Positions 24,632 to 34,374 of a DNA stretch of 64,000 nucleotides are shown piece after piece. How positions within the stretch are numbered: position 1 is the stretch's first letter; the number at the start of each line of letters is the position of its first letter. The translations under genes were made by a program, and so were the position numbers. The DNA comes from Epiperipatus broadwayi (Eukaryota; Onychophora; Udeonychophora; Euonychophora; Peripatidae): positions 6,836,811-6,900,810 of the forward strand of contig JAQFVV010000013.1 in assembly GCA_028023455.1 (NCBI GenBank), given 5' to 3'. The notes beneath the pieces were generated by a model. The model was given only the letters and a program-made list of their open reading frames with translations, did not search any database and had not been told where the DNA came from.

Positions 24632-24720
24632 TATAGGGGATTTGAACTCAGACTTTCAAGCACCCTTCAACTCTCCACACTATCTCATACAACGGAAAGT
24701 CTGAGTTCTAATCCCCTATA
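24632..24720. repeat. Foldback with tRNA box-B-like sequence
   Basis: Arms of 26 bp (24632-24657 and 24695-24720) carry one mismatch. On the minus strand the sequence contains GAGTTCAAATCCCC, a good box B, about 36 nt after a weak box-A-like GAGATAGTGTGG. It resembles the head of a tRNA-derived SINE folded on itself. It does not form a full tRNA. Confidence 0.45.
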
Positions 24721-24849
24721 CATAGAATAAATAAATAAAATTCACTATAAAAAAGGAAGAAGACAAAAAATATATGTAGACATATTAATATTTTTAAAAA
24801 TTATTAAAAACAATGCAATAACAAAAACAATAGTATAGGAAACAAACAA

Positions 24850-25415
24850 TATATATATATAATACATATTTTGCGGGTTCATCTGTGTTAAAAACTTTTA
24901 ATATTAATATACTGAAATTTCGACTTGGTCACACAAGCCATCCACAGAGTTATAAAAGGTAGAAAGACGCTTGTAGAGGCGCTACAATCACTGATTTGAA
25001 TAAAATGTTAAAATTCCACCAATAGCAAAAAATGTTAAATTTAGGAATGTTTTTTAAAAAAATCTTTCCAAATAGGAGGAAGTTTGCATGTATCATCTCG
25101 CTTATTGATACAATCTGGCCTTTTAAGTATCTCAATGGCTTCTCTAATTTTGCATTGGTAGAGATTATCACATCTGGATATGATCCTGGTACTAGAAAAA
25201 TCAATTTTATGACCTGAATCTATAGTATGGAGTGAGAGTGCTGATGATGATGAGTGTTGTTTAACTGCATTAGCATGCTCATCTCTCCTAACACTGATGT
25301 GACGATTACTCATACCTATGTAAGAAGCTTTACAATTTTTACATGAGATTTGATAGACACCATGAGATTCAAGAGGGATTGAATTCTTAGGCTTGGTTAT
25401 TATATTGCTGATCAG

Positions 25416-25421
<6 letters not shown>
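24850..25421 (-). mobile_element. Penelope-like element copy 3: GIY-YIG domain and hammerhead 3' end
   Basis: A minus-strand frame at 25041-25418 (125 aa) is an uninterrupted PLE carboxy-terminal endonuclease. It has HGVYQISC at residues 19-26, a CKNC pair at 26-29, SYIG at 32-35, a conserved RRDEH at 44-48 and REAIEI near residue 93, the expected place for the catalytic glutamate. PLE GIY-YIG domains nick target DNA for reverse transcription. The reverse transcriptase is missing: the frame begins a few bases from a (TA)n tract at 25420-25465. Downstream (24850-25040) is a non-coding tail with a hammerhead remnant, ending in another short (TA)n. So the copy is a 5'-truncated insertion bounded by TA on both sides. 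Confidence 0.85.
24911..24950 (-). ncRNA. Hammerhead remnant at 3' end of PLE copy 3
   Basis: Minus strand: ACT (24948-24950), core CTGTGGA (24941-24947), a six-pair stem II, GAAA (24918-24921), one-pair stem III, cleavage base C (24914) and AGT (24911-24913). The core A after CTG is T, which should greatly reduce or abolish cleavage. Its place 3' of the endonuclease agrees with the known location of hammerheads in PLE terminal repeats. Confidence 0.55.

Positions 25422-25466
<45 letters not shown>
25420..25466. repeat. (TA)n microsatellite at PLE border
   Basis: About 22 TA repeats directly adjoining the 5'-truncated end of the GIY-YIG PLE copy. Confidence 0.95.
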
Positions 25467-25468
<2 letters not shown>

Positions 25469-25469
25469 T

Positions 25470-27112
25470 ATAATTTTATATATAATGAACTAATTTTCTA
25501 TCATAGATAAAATACAAAAATAAAGTGGTTAAAAACAAAAATAAATAGAATTATAATATTATTTAGGGTGGTAACTATATAAATAAGAAATTTAAAAAAT
25601 TATAAAGAAGTTAGCTATAAATGAAATTCTAATTAGTATATTAAAAAACAATATTAACCAAATGCATAAAGTCATCAAGTTAAAAATAATAATAAAAAAA
25701 TAAACACTGTGGAATAAAATTAGATAATACAAATATTTTTAAAAAATTAATAACATTATTTAAAAGACACAAGAATAATTAATAAAAAATATAAAAAACA
25801 TCAATAATATAATTAAAGAGATATGTAATGTAACATGTGAAAAATGTAAATTACAAAATATTAAATATATATTGGAGACACTAATAATTCAATATGAATA
25901 AGACAAAAACAACACAGTTATGATTAAAAAATATTTTGATATACTGATATAAAATATACTGGACATATCTTTGAACGTAAAATCTTTTACTGATAAACAA
26001 AATTGAAAATTAAAACAAAAAAATTAAAAATTAATCTTAAATTAAATAAGAATAAAAGGTAAAATTTTATAATAAGTAATTCATTCATTATTAAACAAAT
26101 AATACTAATTAAATATAATTTAAAAGTAAAACTATGATTAAATAATTTTTATAAAATATAATTATTTAATAAATAAAATATTACATAACTATCAGATGAC
26201 TTTAGCTTATCCATTGCTGTTTTAGCAGCATACATTTTTCTTTCATCATCTTTACGCTACTTACTGTATAAGGCTTAATAAATCCCTATTCTGTTTTAGC
26301 CAATATCCCCAGACTAATTTCAAGCTTATAGCTTTCATCAATGAGGAGTTTTGTATTTTGGATTAATAATATAATGCAATCTTCATCTCTCTCTGATACA
26401 TTTAAGCTATCTGATCAAACTGAACAATATATAATGTTTTCAATCTTAGTCAATTTGCTTATATACTGATATAGAAAAAAAATAGTTCAGTTTCTATATA
26501 TTAAGTCCTTAATATTTTAATAAATATAGATATTTCTATCCTGTGGTCAAAATTTGGCATAAATGAATAAAATATCACATGATCTATCATGTGATGGTAG
26601 CTTATGTATTGCTATTTTAACAGCATACATTTTTTACTATCTCTACGCTATCAACTTTAAACTTTAATAAGTAATAGATTTCTAAATAATACTACTTAAT
26701 AAATCTGTACTGCGCTATCCAGTATCTTGTTTTACTGCATCTTGTCATAAAAGATCTTAGACTATTTTACATCAACCAATTCCCACTCTGAATTTAAGCT
26801 TGTTGAACTGCTTTTACAAATAGCAGAAAACTTGCTCTTCCTCTCAAATGGATCTCAGCTTTATAGTTCACTTATTATTATGAACAATTAGATTTATTAA
26901 TCCAATTATATAATTGATCTATTAATGCCACTGGATTTTGTTTTTGTTTTCTATTGTTTCATTGGCCAGATGTGTAATATTCTGAATTTAGTCTAAAAGA
27001 ACTCAATAGTTTAAACAAGTTCATTATTAAGGGAAAGATTAAGATAAATCTACAAAAAATTGGAATCATTGTTAGTGCTAAAAAGATTTTATTCAAGGAA
27101 TCTTGCATTTAG
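25470..27112. other. AT-rich stretch without recognisable gene
   Basis: No domain-bearing frame, tRNA-like box or shared repeat was seen. Two diffuse similar passages (around 26200-26260 and 26590-26650) share the phrase TTAGCAGCATACATTTT or close variants, suggesting an old local duplication. Confidence 0.4.
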
Positions 27113-27114
27113 TT

Positions 27115-27150
27115 ATATATATATATATATATATAAAAACTAATTGTTGG

Positions 27151-27190
<40 letters not shown>

Positions 27191-27206
27191 CCAACAATTA
27201 GTTTTT
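27115..27206. repeat. (TA)n palindrome with 22-bp unique arms
   Basis: A unique 22-bp sequence, starting AAAAACTAATTG at 27135, is repeated in perfect inverse at 27185-27206 around about 28 bp of TA repeats. Another TA run lies upstream. It is a small cruciform-prone site. Confidence 0.85.
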
Positions 27207-27209
27207 GCT

Positions 27210-28080
27210 CTTATACTTACTATTATAAGAATCACCATATAGTCACCTGTTCATGAAAGGATCTATTTTGTGAAAAAAAATACTGCTGGATGACTTTTCT
27301 AAGAACATCTTGTTTTAATTAAAATAGATGTTGCTTATTGCTAATATATATTTTATAGAATCCTTAATATTTCAAGATGTGTTCACAATTGATCATAATT
27401 AGACTATTTATATTTTATAACTATTTAAGAATTCACACTACACAATTTTTTTATGTAAATTATAAACTAATACTTGATTTGTTAAATGTAATATAATTAA
27501 ATCTCTACAAATCTATTGTTTTTTCTTTTAATATATTGGACTGAGTTATTGTTGTTCTTATTGCTGTTATTTTTCTTTTTTTTTTATTTTTATCACTATC
27601 CTTATTATTGTTACTGTTACTTCTATTTGTATATTCAAATTGATGTTAATCCCTGATGGTTTTAATAATGGCATTTTTTTGCAATTGTCTATCATTTGTC
27701 TGCTTTTTAAAGTTTGTTGAGGATACATTTCCTAATGTGATATGTCTTATAGTTTGTTATACTCTTTTACCATCATTTCTCTTTTTGAGATTTGCATTTT
27801 TATAATTAATTAAAACACCTTATGAAGAAAGATAATATATTAGCACATATAAAAAATTAGAAAAATTAAAATATAATGAAAATATGGAGGAAGGGGGGCA
27901 GAGAAGGATGTGGGAGCAAGTATTTTCACAATTTTAAGTAGGCATTTGTATATTAAATAAAGTAAAATGTTTGTTATGTAATAAATATTATAATAAAAAT
28001 AATAATGAAATAATGGTAATAATATATTGTAACGATATATAAATATGTCGTTAAACAAAATATAAAAAAAAATTTAATTT
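27210..28080. other. AT-rich stretch without recognisable gene
   Basis: The only reverse frame (27840-28058) is rich in I, Y and L from AT-rich codons and shows no family motif. Confidence 0.4.
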
Positions 28081-28092
28081 TTTTTTTTTTGG

Positions 28093-28193
28093 ACTTACGT
28101 ATCTGCCTACTTTATAAATTTTTCTAGGTTCAAATGCCTAGATGGCGCCCTGTAGTGCAGTTTATGTTAAGTCGCATTCTCCGGATCATTACA
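28093..28193 (+). repeat. Left terminal direct repeat of LTR-like element
   Basis: 101 bp ending CATTACA and followed at once by a PBS-like sequence beginning CTGGCGAACC. It contains a small internal near-palindrome around CTAGGTTCAAATGCCTAG. Confidence 0.75.
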
Positions 28194-28501
28194 ACTGGCG
28201 AACCAACTCGGGCCGATCTTTAATAAACCACAAATACCCTGAGCAAATTTTGTCAAAATGAAATATTTGTATTTGTTTACATATAGTCATATACTTCAAA
28301 TCTTATAAAAGCTCTGCCAGGAAAAGAATTTGCGCATATATATTAAACACAAGAAAGTGAAAAAAATTTTAAAAACTAATTTTTGTTAAAAAAAAAAAAA
28401 AAGTCAAAAGGTTGCAATAAATGTTTTTTTTTTTTGTTGATATATATTATGCTTTAACGTGTATAGGCGCACACAGCCACGTAAGTTTATGATCTAACTG
28501 T

Positions 28502-28521
28502 GGTACCTTACGATGAGTACC
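28502..28521 (+). other. Conserved-loop hairpin 1
   Basis: Stem GGTAC/GTACC encloses the ten-base loop CTTACGATGA. Hairpins 2 and 3 at 30455 and 30522 have nearly the same loop but different, still complementary, stems. TTGGG follows the stem, as in hairpin 3. Confidence 0.55.
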
Positions 28522-29383
28522 GTTGGGAATTTACTTCAGTGTAATCCTATTTAAGCATTTTAATCAGTCATAAATAAGTTGGTGGTATGTATAATTGTGC
28601 TGCAAATATACACGTATAAATCCATTATCTTTCAAAACGTATTTAGTTCAATGCAACCTTCTTAAATAAATAATTTAAATAACTTGCTTGTCATGCCGTA
28701 TGGAAAAATAAAATGTATAAGAAAAAATAATAGAACTCTTGTGGGGAGGAGGCGATAGTCAACATTTTTTTTTTTTGTATATAGTCTTTTTGTAAAATTA
28801 TTAACCGGATGTTTTGTAAATGTCTTCGTCAATCGTGTACCGTAATTACTAACCCTAAGTAAATTTTTTTTTTTTTGATCATTTTTTTTTAAGCAACTTT
28901 ACTGATATGTAACGAGCACAGATGTTTGTTACATTGTTTTTTTTTTATTTATTAAACATGAAAGTAAATTAAAAAGTTCGCATTTAAAAATTTTCTTTAA
29001 GAATTAAAAATTGAAATTAAATATCATCTTAAACTCGTATATGTTAAATCGCACAGATAATGAAAAATTATTAAAATAAAACTTTATTAAAGAAAAAGTA
29101 TTTTAAAACTAAATTTTAAAAAGATTTGGAGATAAAATTATATCTTTAAATTTATCTTTAAATATATTTTTGATTTGGAAAACAGGTTAATTAATCAGAA
29201 ATGGAAATGATTGTTAATTAGTTAAATGTAAACCAGCCTTGGGCATTTAAAATGTAAAAACATCGGTCAGATAGGAAAACAATAGAAACAAATAGCCAAT
29301 GAAAGAAATCCATCGGGAAATCGGACCTCAGCGAAAGGATCATCGCATCGATGACATAATGCCAAGTCAATCCTTCGAATACG

Positions 29384-29627
29384 TATAAAAGGAAAATTTG
29401 GAAGTGATAGTTATTGATTATTTACGATGTGACAGATATGTGTTAGTGTGGAAGTGAAGGAGAAGAGATTGAAAAAGACTCACGTTCAATCCCTTCAGTT
29501 GTTATAAAATGGAAAAATGAAACATCGCTTTTCTTATATTCAGAGGACCACAGGATCATCGGGAAATTTAACGCTGGATTTCAAACGGCAAGCAACTGTT
29601 AAAGATGAACATTTCTAAAACCGTAAG
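29384..29627 (+). promoter_or_regulatory. Possible TATA promoter, leader and splice donor
   Basis: TATAAAA at 29384-29390 lies in a locally CG-rich setting. About 215 bp downstream an ATG at 29605 opens six codons that run into CCGTAAGAAC, a good 5' splice-site match at 29623. Several ATGs precede it, so translation from this start is doubtful. It would suit the leader of an LTR-like element or an unrelated first exon. No downstream exon is recognised. Confidence 0.25.
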
Positions 29628-30454
29628 AACTTTATAAAATATAACGAACAATATTAATTTGAAAACACTAAGAACTTTAAATTTTAAACTTTCCTAGTAA
29701 TTTAATTGTTACAAATAGAATCCTATCTGACCAAACTAAATTCTTTATTAATAGTGTTATTTGATGTATTTTTTTTCTTATTTATGTAAAATCATTTCCA
29801 TTTATTTATTTTTTGTTCTTTAAGTTTTTATCATGATTTTTTTTTTGTTTTTCGTTAAATTAATTATATAAATGTTAAACTTAAGTCGGGCGTGAATGGC
29901 TGTATAGATTTGTAAAGTTATATTAGGGGAGGGTAATCTTAGGTTATTTGTGTCGTTGTTAAATTGGGTCAATGGATTGGATATATTGATGTAGTTAGTA
30001 GATGTAGTCAGAGATTCGCTACTGGCAGAATCGCTGCATACGCCGCACTCTCCCGTTTTGCCTATGGAAGGAATTATAAGACACAGAGCGCAGTTCCTTT
30101 CTATGGAGTTTTTTTTTTATTGCTCTTCTTGTCTGATAGATGTCATATTCCTATCTGATGAGGGTCAATGCCTTCTCTTAATCTTTTTGGTGCTGTCGTA
30201 TTCCGTATTACATTGAATACATCGATATATCAGATGAATTGATGCCAGTTTGACTGCGAATTTTAGCCTAAGGTTAAATAGGGATAGAATATTTTATTTT
30301 CAAATGCAAATCTATGTAGTCTATTCATACTTGACCCTAAATAAAAATGCATTAAATTTAAGTTGTTTATAGACGCTTGCATGGATTGGTTATCGGTTAA
30401 GTATGTTTTGGGTTTTCATATTTGATCAAAATATATAGACATTCGATAAATAAT

Positions 30455-30474
30455 GATACCTTACGGTGAGTATC
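30455..30474 (+). other. Conserved-loop hairpin 2
   Basis: Stem GATAC/GTATC around CTTACGGTGA. Compared with hairpin 1, the stem pairs have changed on both sides while the loop differs at one base. Confidence 0.55.
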
Positions 30475-30521
30475 TAAAATGTATTTATTCGGATGTCTTT
30501 TAAGTTATTGGTGACAATGCA

Positions 30522-30541
30522 AGTATCTTATGGTGAATACT
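30522..30541 (+). other. Conserved-loop hairpin 3
   Basis: Stem AGTAT/ATACT around CTTATGGTGA, followed by ATTGGG as in hairpin 1. It lies 67 bp after hairpin 2. Confidence 0.55.
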
Positions 30542-30983
30542 ATTGGGTTACGTATAAATTTCCCTCCGCAATTGTCAGTAATCAATAATTTTGTATTTTG
30601 ATCGTTTATGTTTATTTTGAAATGTTTTTGACCGTGAAATCTATGTAACCGATCTGTATTCAACATTATAAACAAGCTTTCATAAATTTATATGTGCGAA
30701 CTTAATTAAAATGTAAAATTATAATATAATAGTAATTAAATGTAAATTAAAGTAAAGTTAAAAATAATGTTAAATGTTAAAATGTAAAACTAATACTAAA
30801 ATAATTTTAAATCTTATATATATGTGCATAAATAAATGTTTGTATGTTAATTACTGGCAGTGGCTTATTTTATTCCTCTTATATATATATTCTTATATTA
30901 TTTTTTAAATCTCTGCTATTCCACTGAGCTAGTGACATGGGCTAACGACCGGATGCAAAAAAAAAAAAAATTTTTTTTTTTTT

Positions 30984-31084
30984 ACTTACGTATCTGCCTA
31001 CTCTATAAATTTTTCTAGGTTCAAATGCCTAGATGGCGCCCTGTAGTGCAGTTTACGTGAAGTCGCATTCTCCGGATTGTTACA
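30984..31084 (+). repeat. Right terminal direct repeat of LTR-like element
   Basis: 101 bp ending GTTACA, then AT-rich flank. It is about 95 percent identical to the left copy by hand count and is preceded by an A run and a T run. Confidence 0.75.
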
Positions 31085-31089
31085 ATATA

Positions 31090-31350
31090 AAATATTATAA
31101 GCCACAGAAGTATTTTCTTCAACTATCATTTCAAATCAAATATACTATAATAAAGAAAAATTAAGGAAGCAATTTTCATAAATACAAATATAATGCCTAT
31201 AATTAATTGACAATCTGCTAATGTTAAAATTCAGAAATCATGGGATATGATTTGATGATATTTATTTCCACTATATTTGAATTGAAATGATAGTTGAGGA
31301 AGGTTACATGATTAATTGAAAGTACTTCTGTGAAGTGTAATATTTTTGTA
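31090..31350. other. AT-rich spacer
   Basis: Nothing recognisable between the LTR-like element and the TTA microsatellite. Confidence 0.4.
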
Positions 31351-31353
31351 ATA

Positions 31354-31354
<1 letters not shown>

Positions 31355-31413
<59 letters not shown>
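31355..31413. repeat. (TTA)n microsatellite
   Basis: About 19 uninterrupted TTA repeats; the poly-Asn frame read from the other strand is an artefact. Confidence 0.95.
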
Positions 31414-31415
<2 letters not shown>

Positions 31416-32020
31416 TCATCATTATATATGTATATATGGTAAAGATATATTGAAGAAATGTGATTTATTACTATTCCTTCCAATATTTTGTTGACATTAA
31501 ATGAAAGTAGACTTAACTGGAAATTTATTGAGCAAAAAGTATAAAATTTTGAAAGCAATATCATTCATAATTTATTTTATATATTATTCAATTTATTGTT
31601 TTTTATATTTATTGGTGCATATTTTGTTTATTTGTTTGTTCAATAAACTATTATACTAGTTTATTTATATCTCTTCTAATAGCCGATTTTAATCTTAATG
31701 TTGTATATAAAAGTTTATGATGATTTTTTTTAAAAAGATGCAAGAGTAAATTATAGTACAAATATTGATAAGCAGATAACTTCGTTCAAATTGTTTTATT
31801 TTAATTAAGAAAATTTAATTTATTGAAAAAATATATAATGCAGGAGAAAGTTGAGGGTAAAAGAAAAGTGTTCAGTAATGAGATAGACGAACTCCATCGT
31901 CGCAATAATGTATGGATAAATGAGAAGCCTGAAAACTAAACAGATGATTGGTCATTCTAAAGACTTGTCATTTATGAAATCATTAGAAATGACATCAACT
32001 TGTCACCACATAATGAGAAT

Positions 32021-32184
<164 letters not shown>

Positions 32185-32286
32185 ACAATATTAGTTCTAT
32201 AACAAACAATAAAAAAATTAAAAACAATCAATTTATTCCACAAGAAAAATTTTATATAGTAATAAAAAAGAACTGAATATATATTA

Positions 32287-32500
32287 GTCAAAATAAGAGT
32301 CATAGATCACATCACCATATTCTCTTAAACTTGTAAGTTATAAACAATGAGGATTTCCAATTTCTCAACAAGCTTTGTGATAAATGCTTAGCCAAAGTCA
32401 GCATTTAAAATATCTCTGTCAGGAACCCCCCCCCAACCCCTGGCCATAACTTACAAGCTTAAGAGAGTAGGGTCATGTGATCTATGACTCTTATTTTGAC
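32287..32500. repeat. Foldback with 55-bp arms
   Basis: Arms 32287-32341 and 32446-32500 are imperfect reverse complements around a loop of about 105 bp containing a nine-C run (near 32427-32434). It sits between an AAT array and a decayed R1 relative, and its loop shares phrases such as GATGAGGATTT with the R1 relative at 46.9 kb. Confidence 0.7.
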
Positions 32501-32504
32501 TATT

Positions 32505-32720
32505 TATAGTCTCTACCTTAAGTCTTATGCGATGTTATATTGCTAAGACTACTAATATATGGTATGGCTGAAGATCTATCAGCACCATATAGCTATTTGA
32601 GTTGGATAGCTGGGTTTGAAGACATGTAGATGTCTGAAAATTTCAGATTTTCCACTTAATAGATAACTTTTAGATAAGTGCTTGGCTTTGGGTTGAATAT
32701 ATATTAGATTAAAAAACTAG
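32505..32720 (+). mobile_element. Decayed R1-related repeat
   Basis: The order of phrases (TGCGATGTTATATTGC, then ATATAGCTATTTGAG, then GGGTTTGAAGACATG, then TCTGAAAATTTCAG) follows one strand of the R1 unit and is closer to the copy at 46629-46990. No hammerhead core survives here. Confidence 0.5.
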
Positions 32721-32724
32721 ATTA

Positions 32725-33640
32725 CTTGTTTATTCCAAAAAAAGTCTGATAAACCAATAAAAATTATTTCGTTTTAGTATTTAATGAAGAAACTCATTTA
32801 GGATATGAAATGTGTGCTGCGATTATAAACTTTTCCCTCATGTATCATCATATATAAAGAATATGAAACACTGAATTTAGTGATATCTTATGGCTATTGT
32901 ATATATTAATATCAAGTATAAATAAATTGGGTTGCCTCTCAACAATGTCTTCTTAAAATCACTGAGATCAAGTTTTTTTTTAAAAAAATACTTAACCCTC
33001 ATCAGTGAAATATTTACACTTGATAATTCATTATAAAAGTGATGTGATATCAAATTACAAAACCTGAGATTTGAAACGATTTTTCACTCTTTTTTTTGGC
33101 GTTTATATTCTCTATATAGAAGTAACATATTTATTCTTTACAGTCTGTCAAAAATTAGTAAGTCTAACAATTCAATGACACCTGATGCCAGTATAATCAA
33201 TTATATCAGACTCTTACGCCCTTTTGAAGAGTTATTTGACTTTTTTTTGTTTTTATCGTATTATTGAATGAATTGCTGTCTGCTGTTTTTGATATTATTG
33301 TCTAACATAGAAACTTAAGTACTGCGAGCCAAATATGTGTTTAAAAATAGATTTTTTTTTCTTTTCTATCAAAAAATAACATGATTTTCAATCAATTTTT
33401 AATTTCCAAAAATCATTAACAATATTCTATAATTATACATTTTTAAATTAAGCTGACAATTATCAATAAAGTTTCATTTTTAATGATTAAAATTATCTTG
33501 CAATCCGTAAATTATTTTTTTTATAATAAAATTGATTATCTATCCAGTCACCCATTTATGTAAACAATATCACCTACAATTCTTGTTGATCATCTACTTG
33601 TCAGTTGCCTTCGCATTAATCCTCTTACTAGCATATGTTT
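32725..33640. other. AT-rich stretch without recognisable gene
   Basis: No recognisable frame or repeat. Confidence 0.4.
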
Positions 33641-33646
33641 GTATGA

Positions 33647-33647
<1 letters not shown>

Positions 33648-33698
<51 letters not shown>

Positions 33699-33726
33699 CA
33701 TCCATCCATCTATCTATCTATCTATT
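33648..33726. repeat. (TCTA)n microsatellite with TCCA variants
   Basis: About 19 tetranucleotide repeats with a small block of TCCA near the right end; the same GATA/GATG motif pair builds the long array at 51.3 kb. Confidence 0.95.
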
Positions 33727-33729
33727 TAA

Positions 33730-34160
33730 ACAATCATCTAATCTTTGAATGAAAATAAAAATATTAAAAAAAGTTTATTAATAATTCTAGTGAAGGATGA
33801 AATGCATTGTGGATTTATTACATTCTAACAGCCTTCTTTTCATTGTTTTTGGTTTTATGGTCAACTAGTGTGTACAGGTTCAGCAAATCAAAGATATATT
33901 AATTAATTATTTTTCTTATACTGAAAATCTTCATTTTAATTCTTTAATAATCTTTAAAGAAGAATCCATATTTTTTGCCTATGCTATATTGTATTCTTCT
34001 TCTTTTGTTTATTTAATATTTTATTACTAATATTTATATTTGGTGGCAGCAATATTAGACTGATATTATGTCAGCTGATCAAAGGCTACATTATCCCAAA
34101 CTGCGCTGAAATGACTACTTGGAGATAAAAACTACAGCTAAAACAAGATATTGTAAAACA
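33730..34160. other. AT-rich stretch without recognisable gene
   Basis: No recognisable frame; may hold decayed 5' sequence of the LINE scrap that follows, but I could not trace it. Confidence 0.3.
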
Positions 34161-34165
34161 AATTA

Positions 34166-34362
34166 GTTAGGCAGGATTGCATATTGTCAATCTACTTATT
34201 TAACTTATACGTATACATAATGGGAAGCGTCAAATTAGTAGATTTAGGATTGATGGAAAAAACATCAGCAAGTAATTATACTGATGGCATTATACATTGC
34301 AAGGTAACACAGAAAAGAATCACAATAAAAACTTTAGAAAAGGTTTTCAAATACAGGCTTAT
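34166..34362 (+). pseudogene. LINE reverse transcriptase remnant
   Basis: The translation reads VRQDCILSIYLFNLYVYIMG and continues with a YTDG where a YADD catalytic motif would stand, then a charged stretch ending EKVFK. The VRQGCxLSPxLFNLY block followed about 40 residues later by YADD is the palm of LINE reverse transcriptases. The motif is inactivated (YTDG), and nothing recognisable extends it on either side. I cannot name the clade. Confidence 0.6.
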
Positions 34363-34374
34363 GTTTTTATAAAT

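Larger units (their letters stand above)
28093..31084 (+). mobile_element. ORF-less element with 101-bp direct terminal repeats (LTR-like)
   Basis: Two direct repeats, 28093-28193 and 30984-31084, differ at about five of 101 positions. Each is preceded by a T run and ends in TTACA or CATTACA. Directly after the first copy comes ACTGGCGAACCAACTCGGG, placed and shaped like the primer-binding site that follows the 5' LTR in Ty3-type retrotransposons. The 2.8-kb interior has no gag or pol frame but is visibly richer in CG dinucleotides than its surroundings, and carries a TATA box with downstream leader, a splice-donor-like site and three related hairpins. It may be a LARD-type non-autonomous LTR element. 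The LTR 5' boundary is unclear, and I find no certain target duplication or polypurine tract. Confidence 0.5.

Noticed and set aside
25032-25217. Forward frame opposite the GIY-YIG domain
   Set aside because: Antisense shadow of the PLE endonuclease frame.
29964-30158. 64-aa frame in the LTR-like element as a gag remnant
   Set aside because: No zinc knuckle or capsid-like pattern; the frame seems fortuitous in a CG-richer segment.
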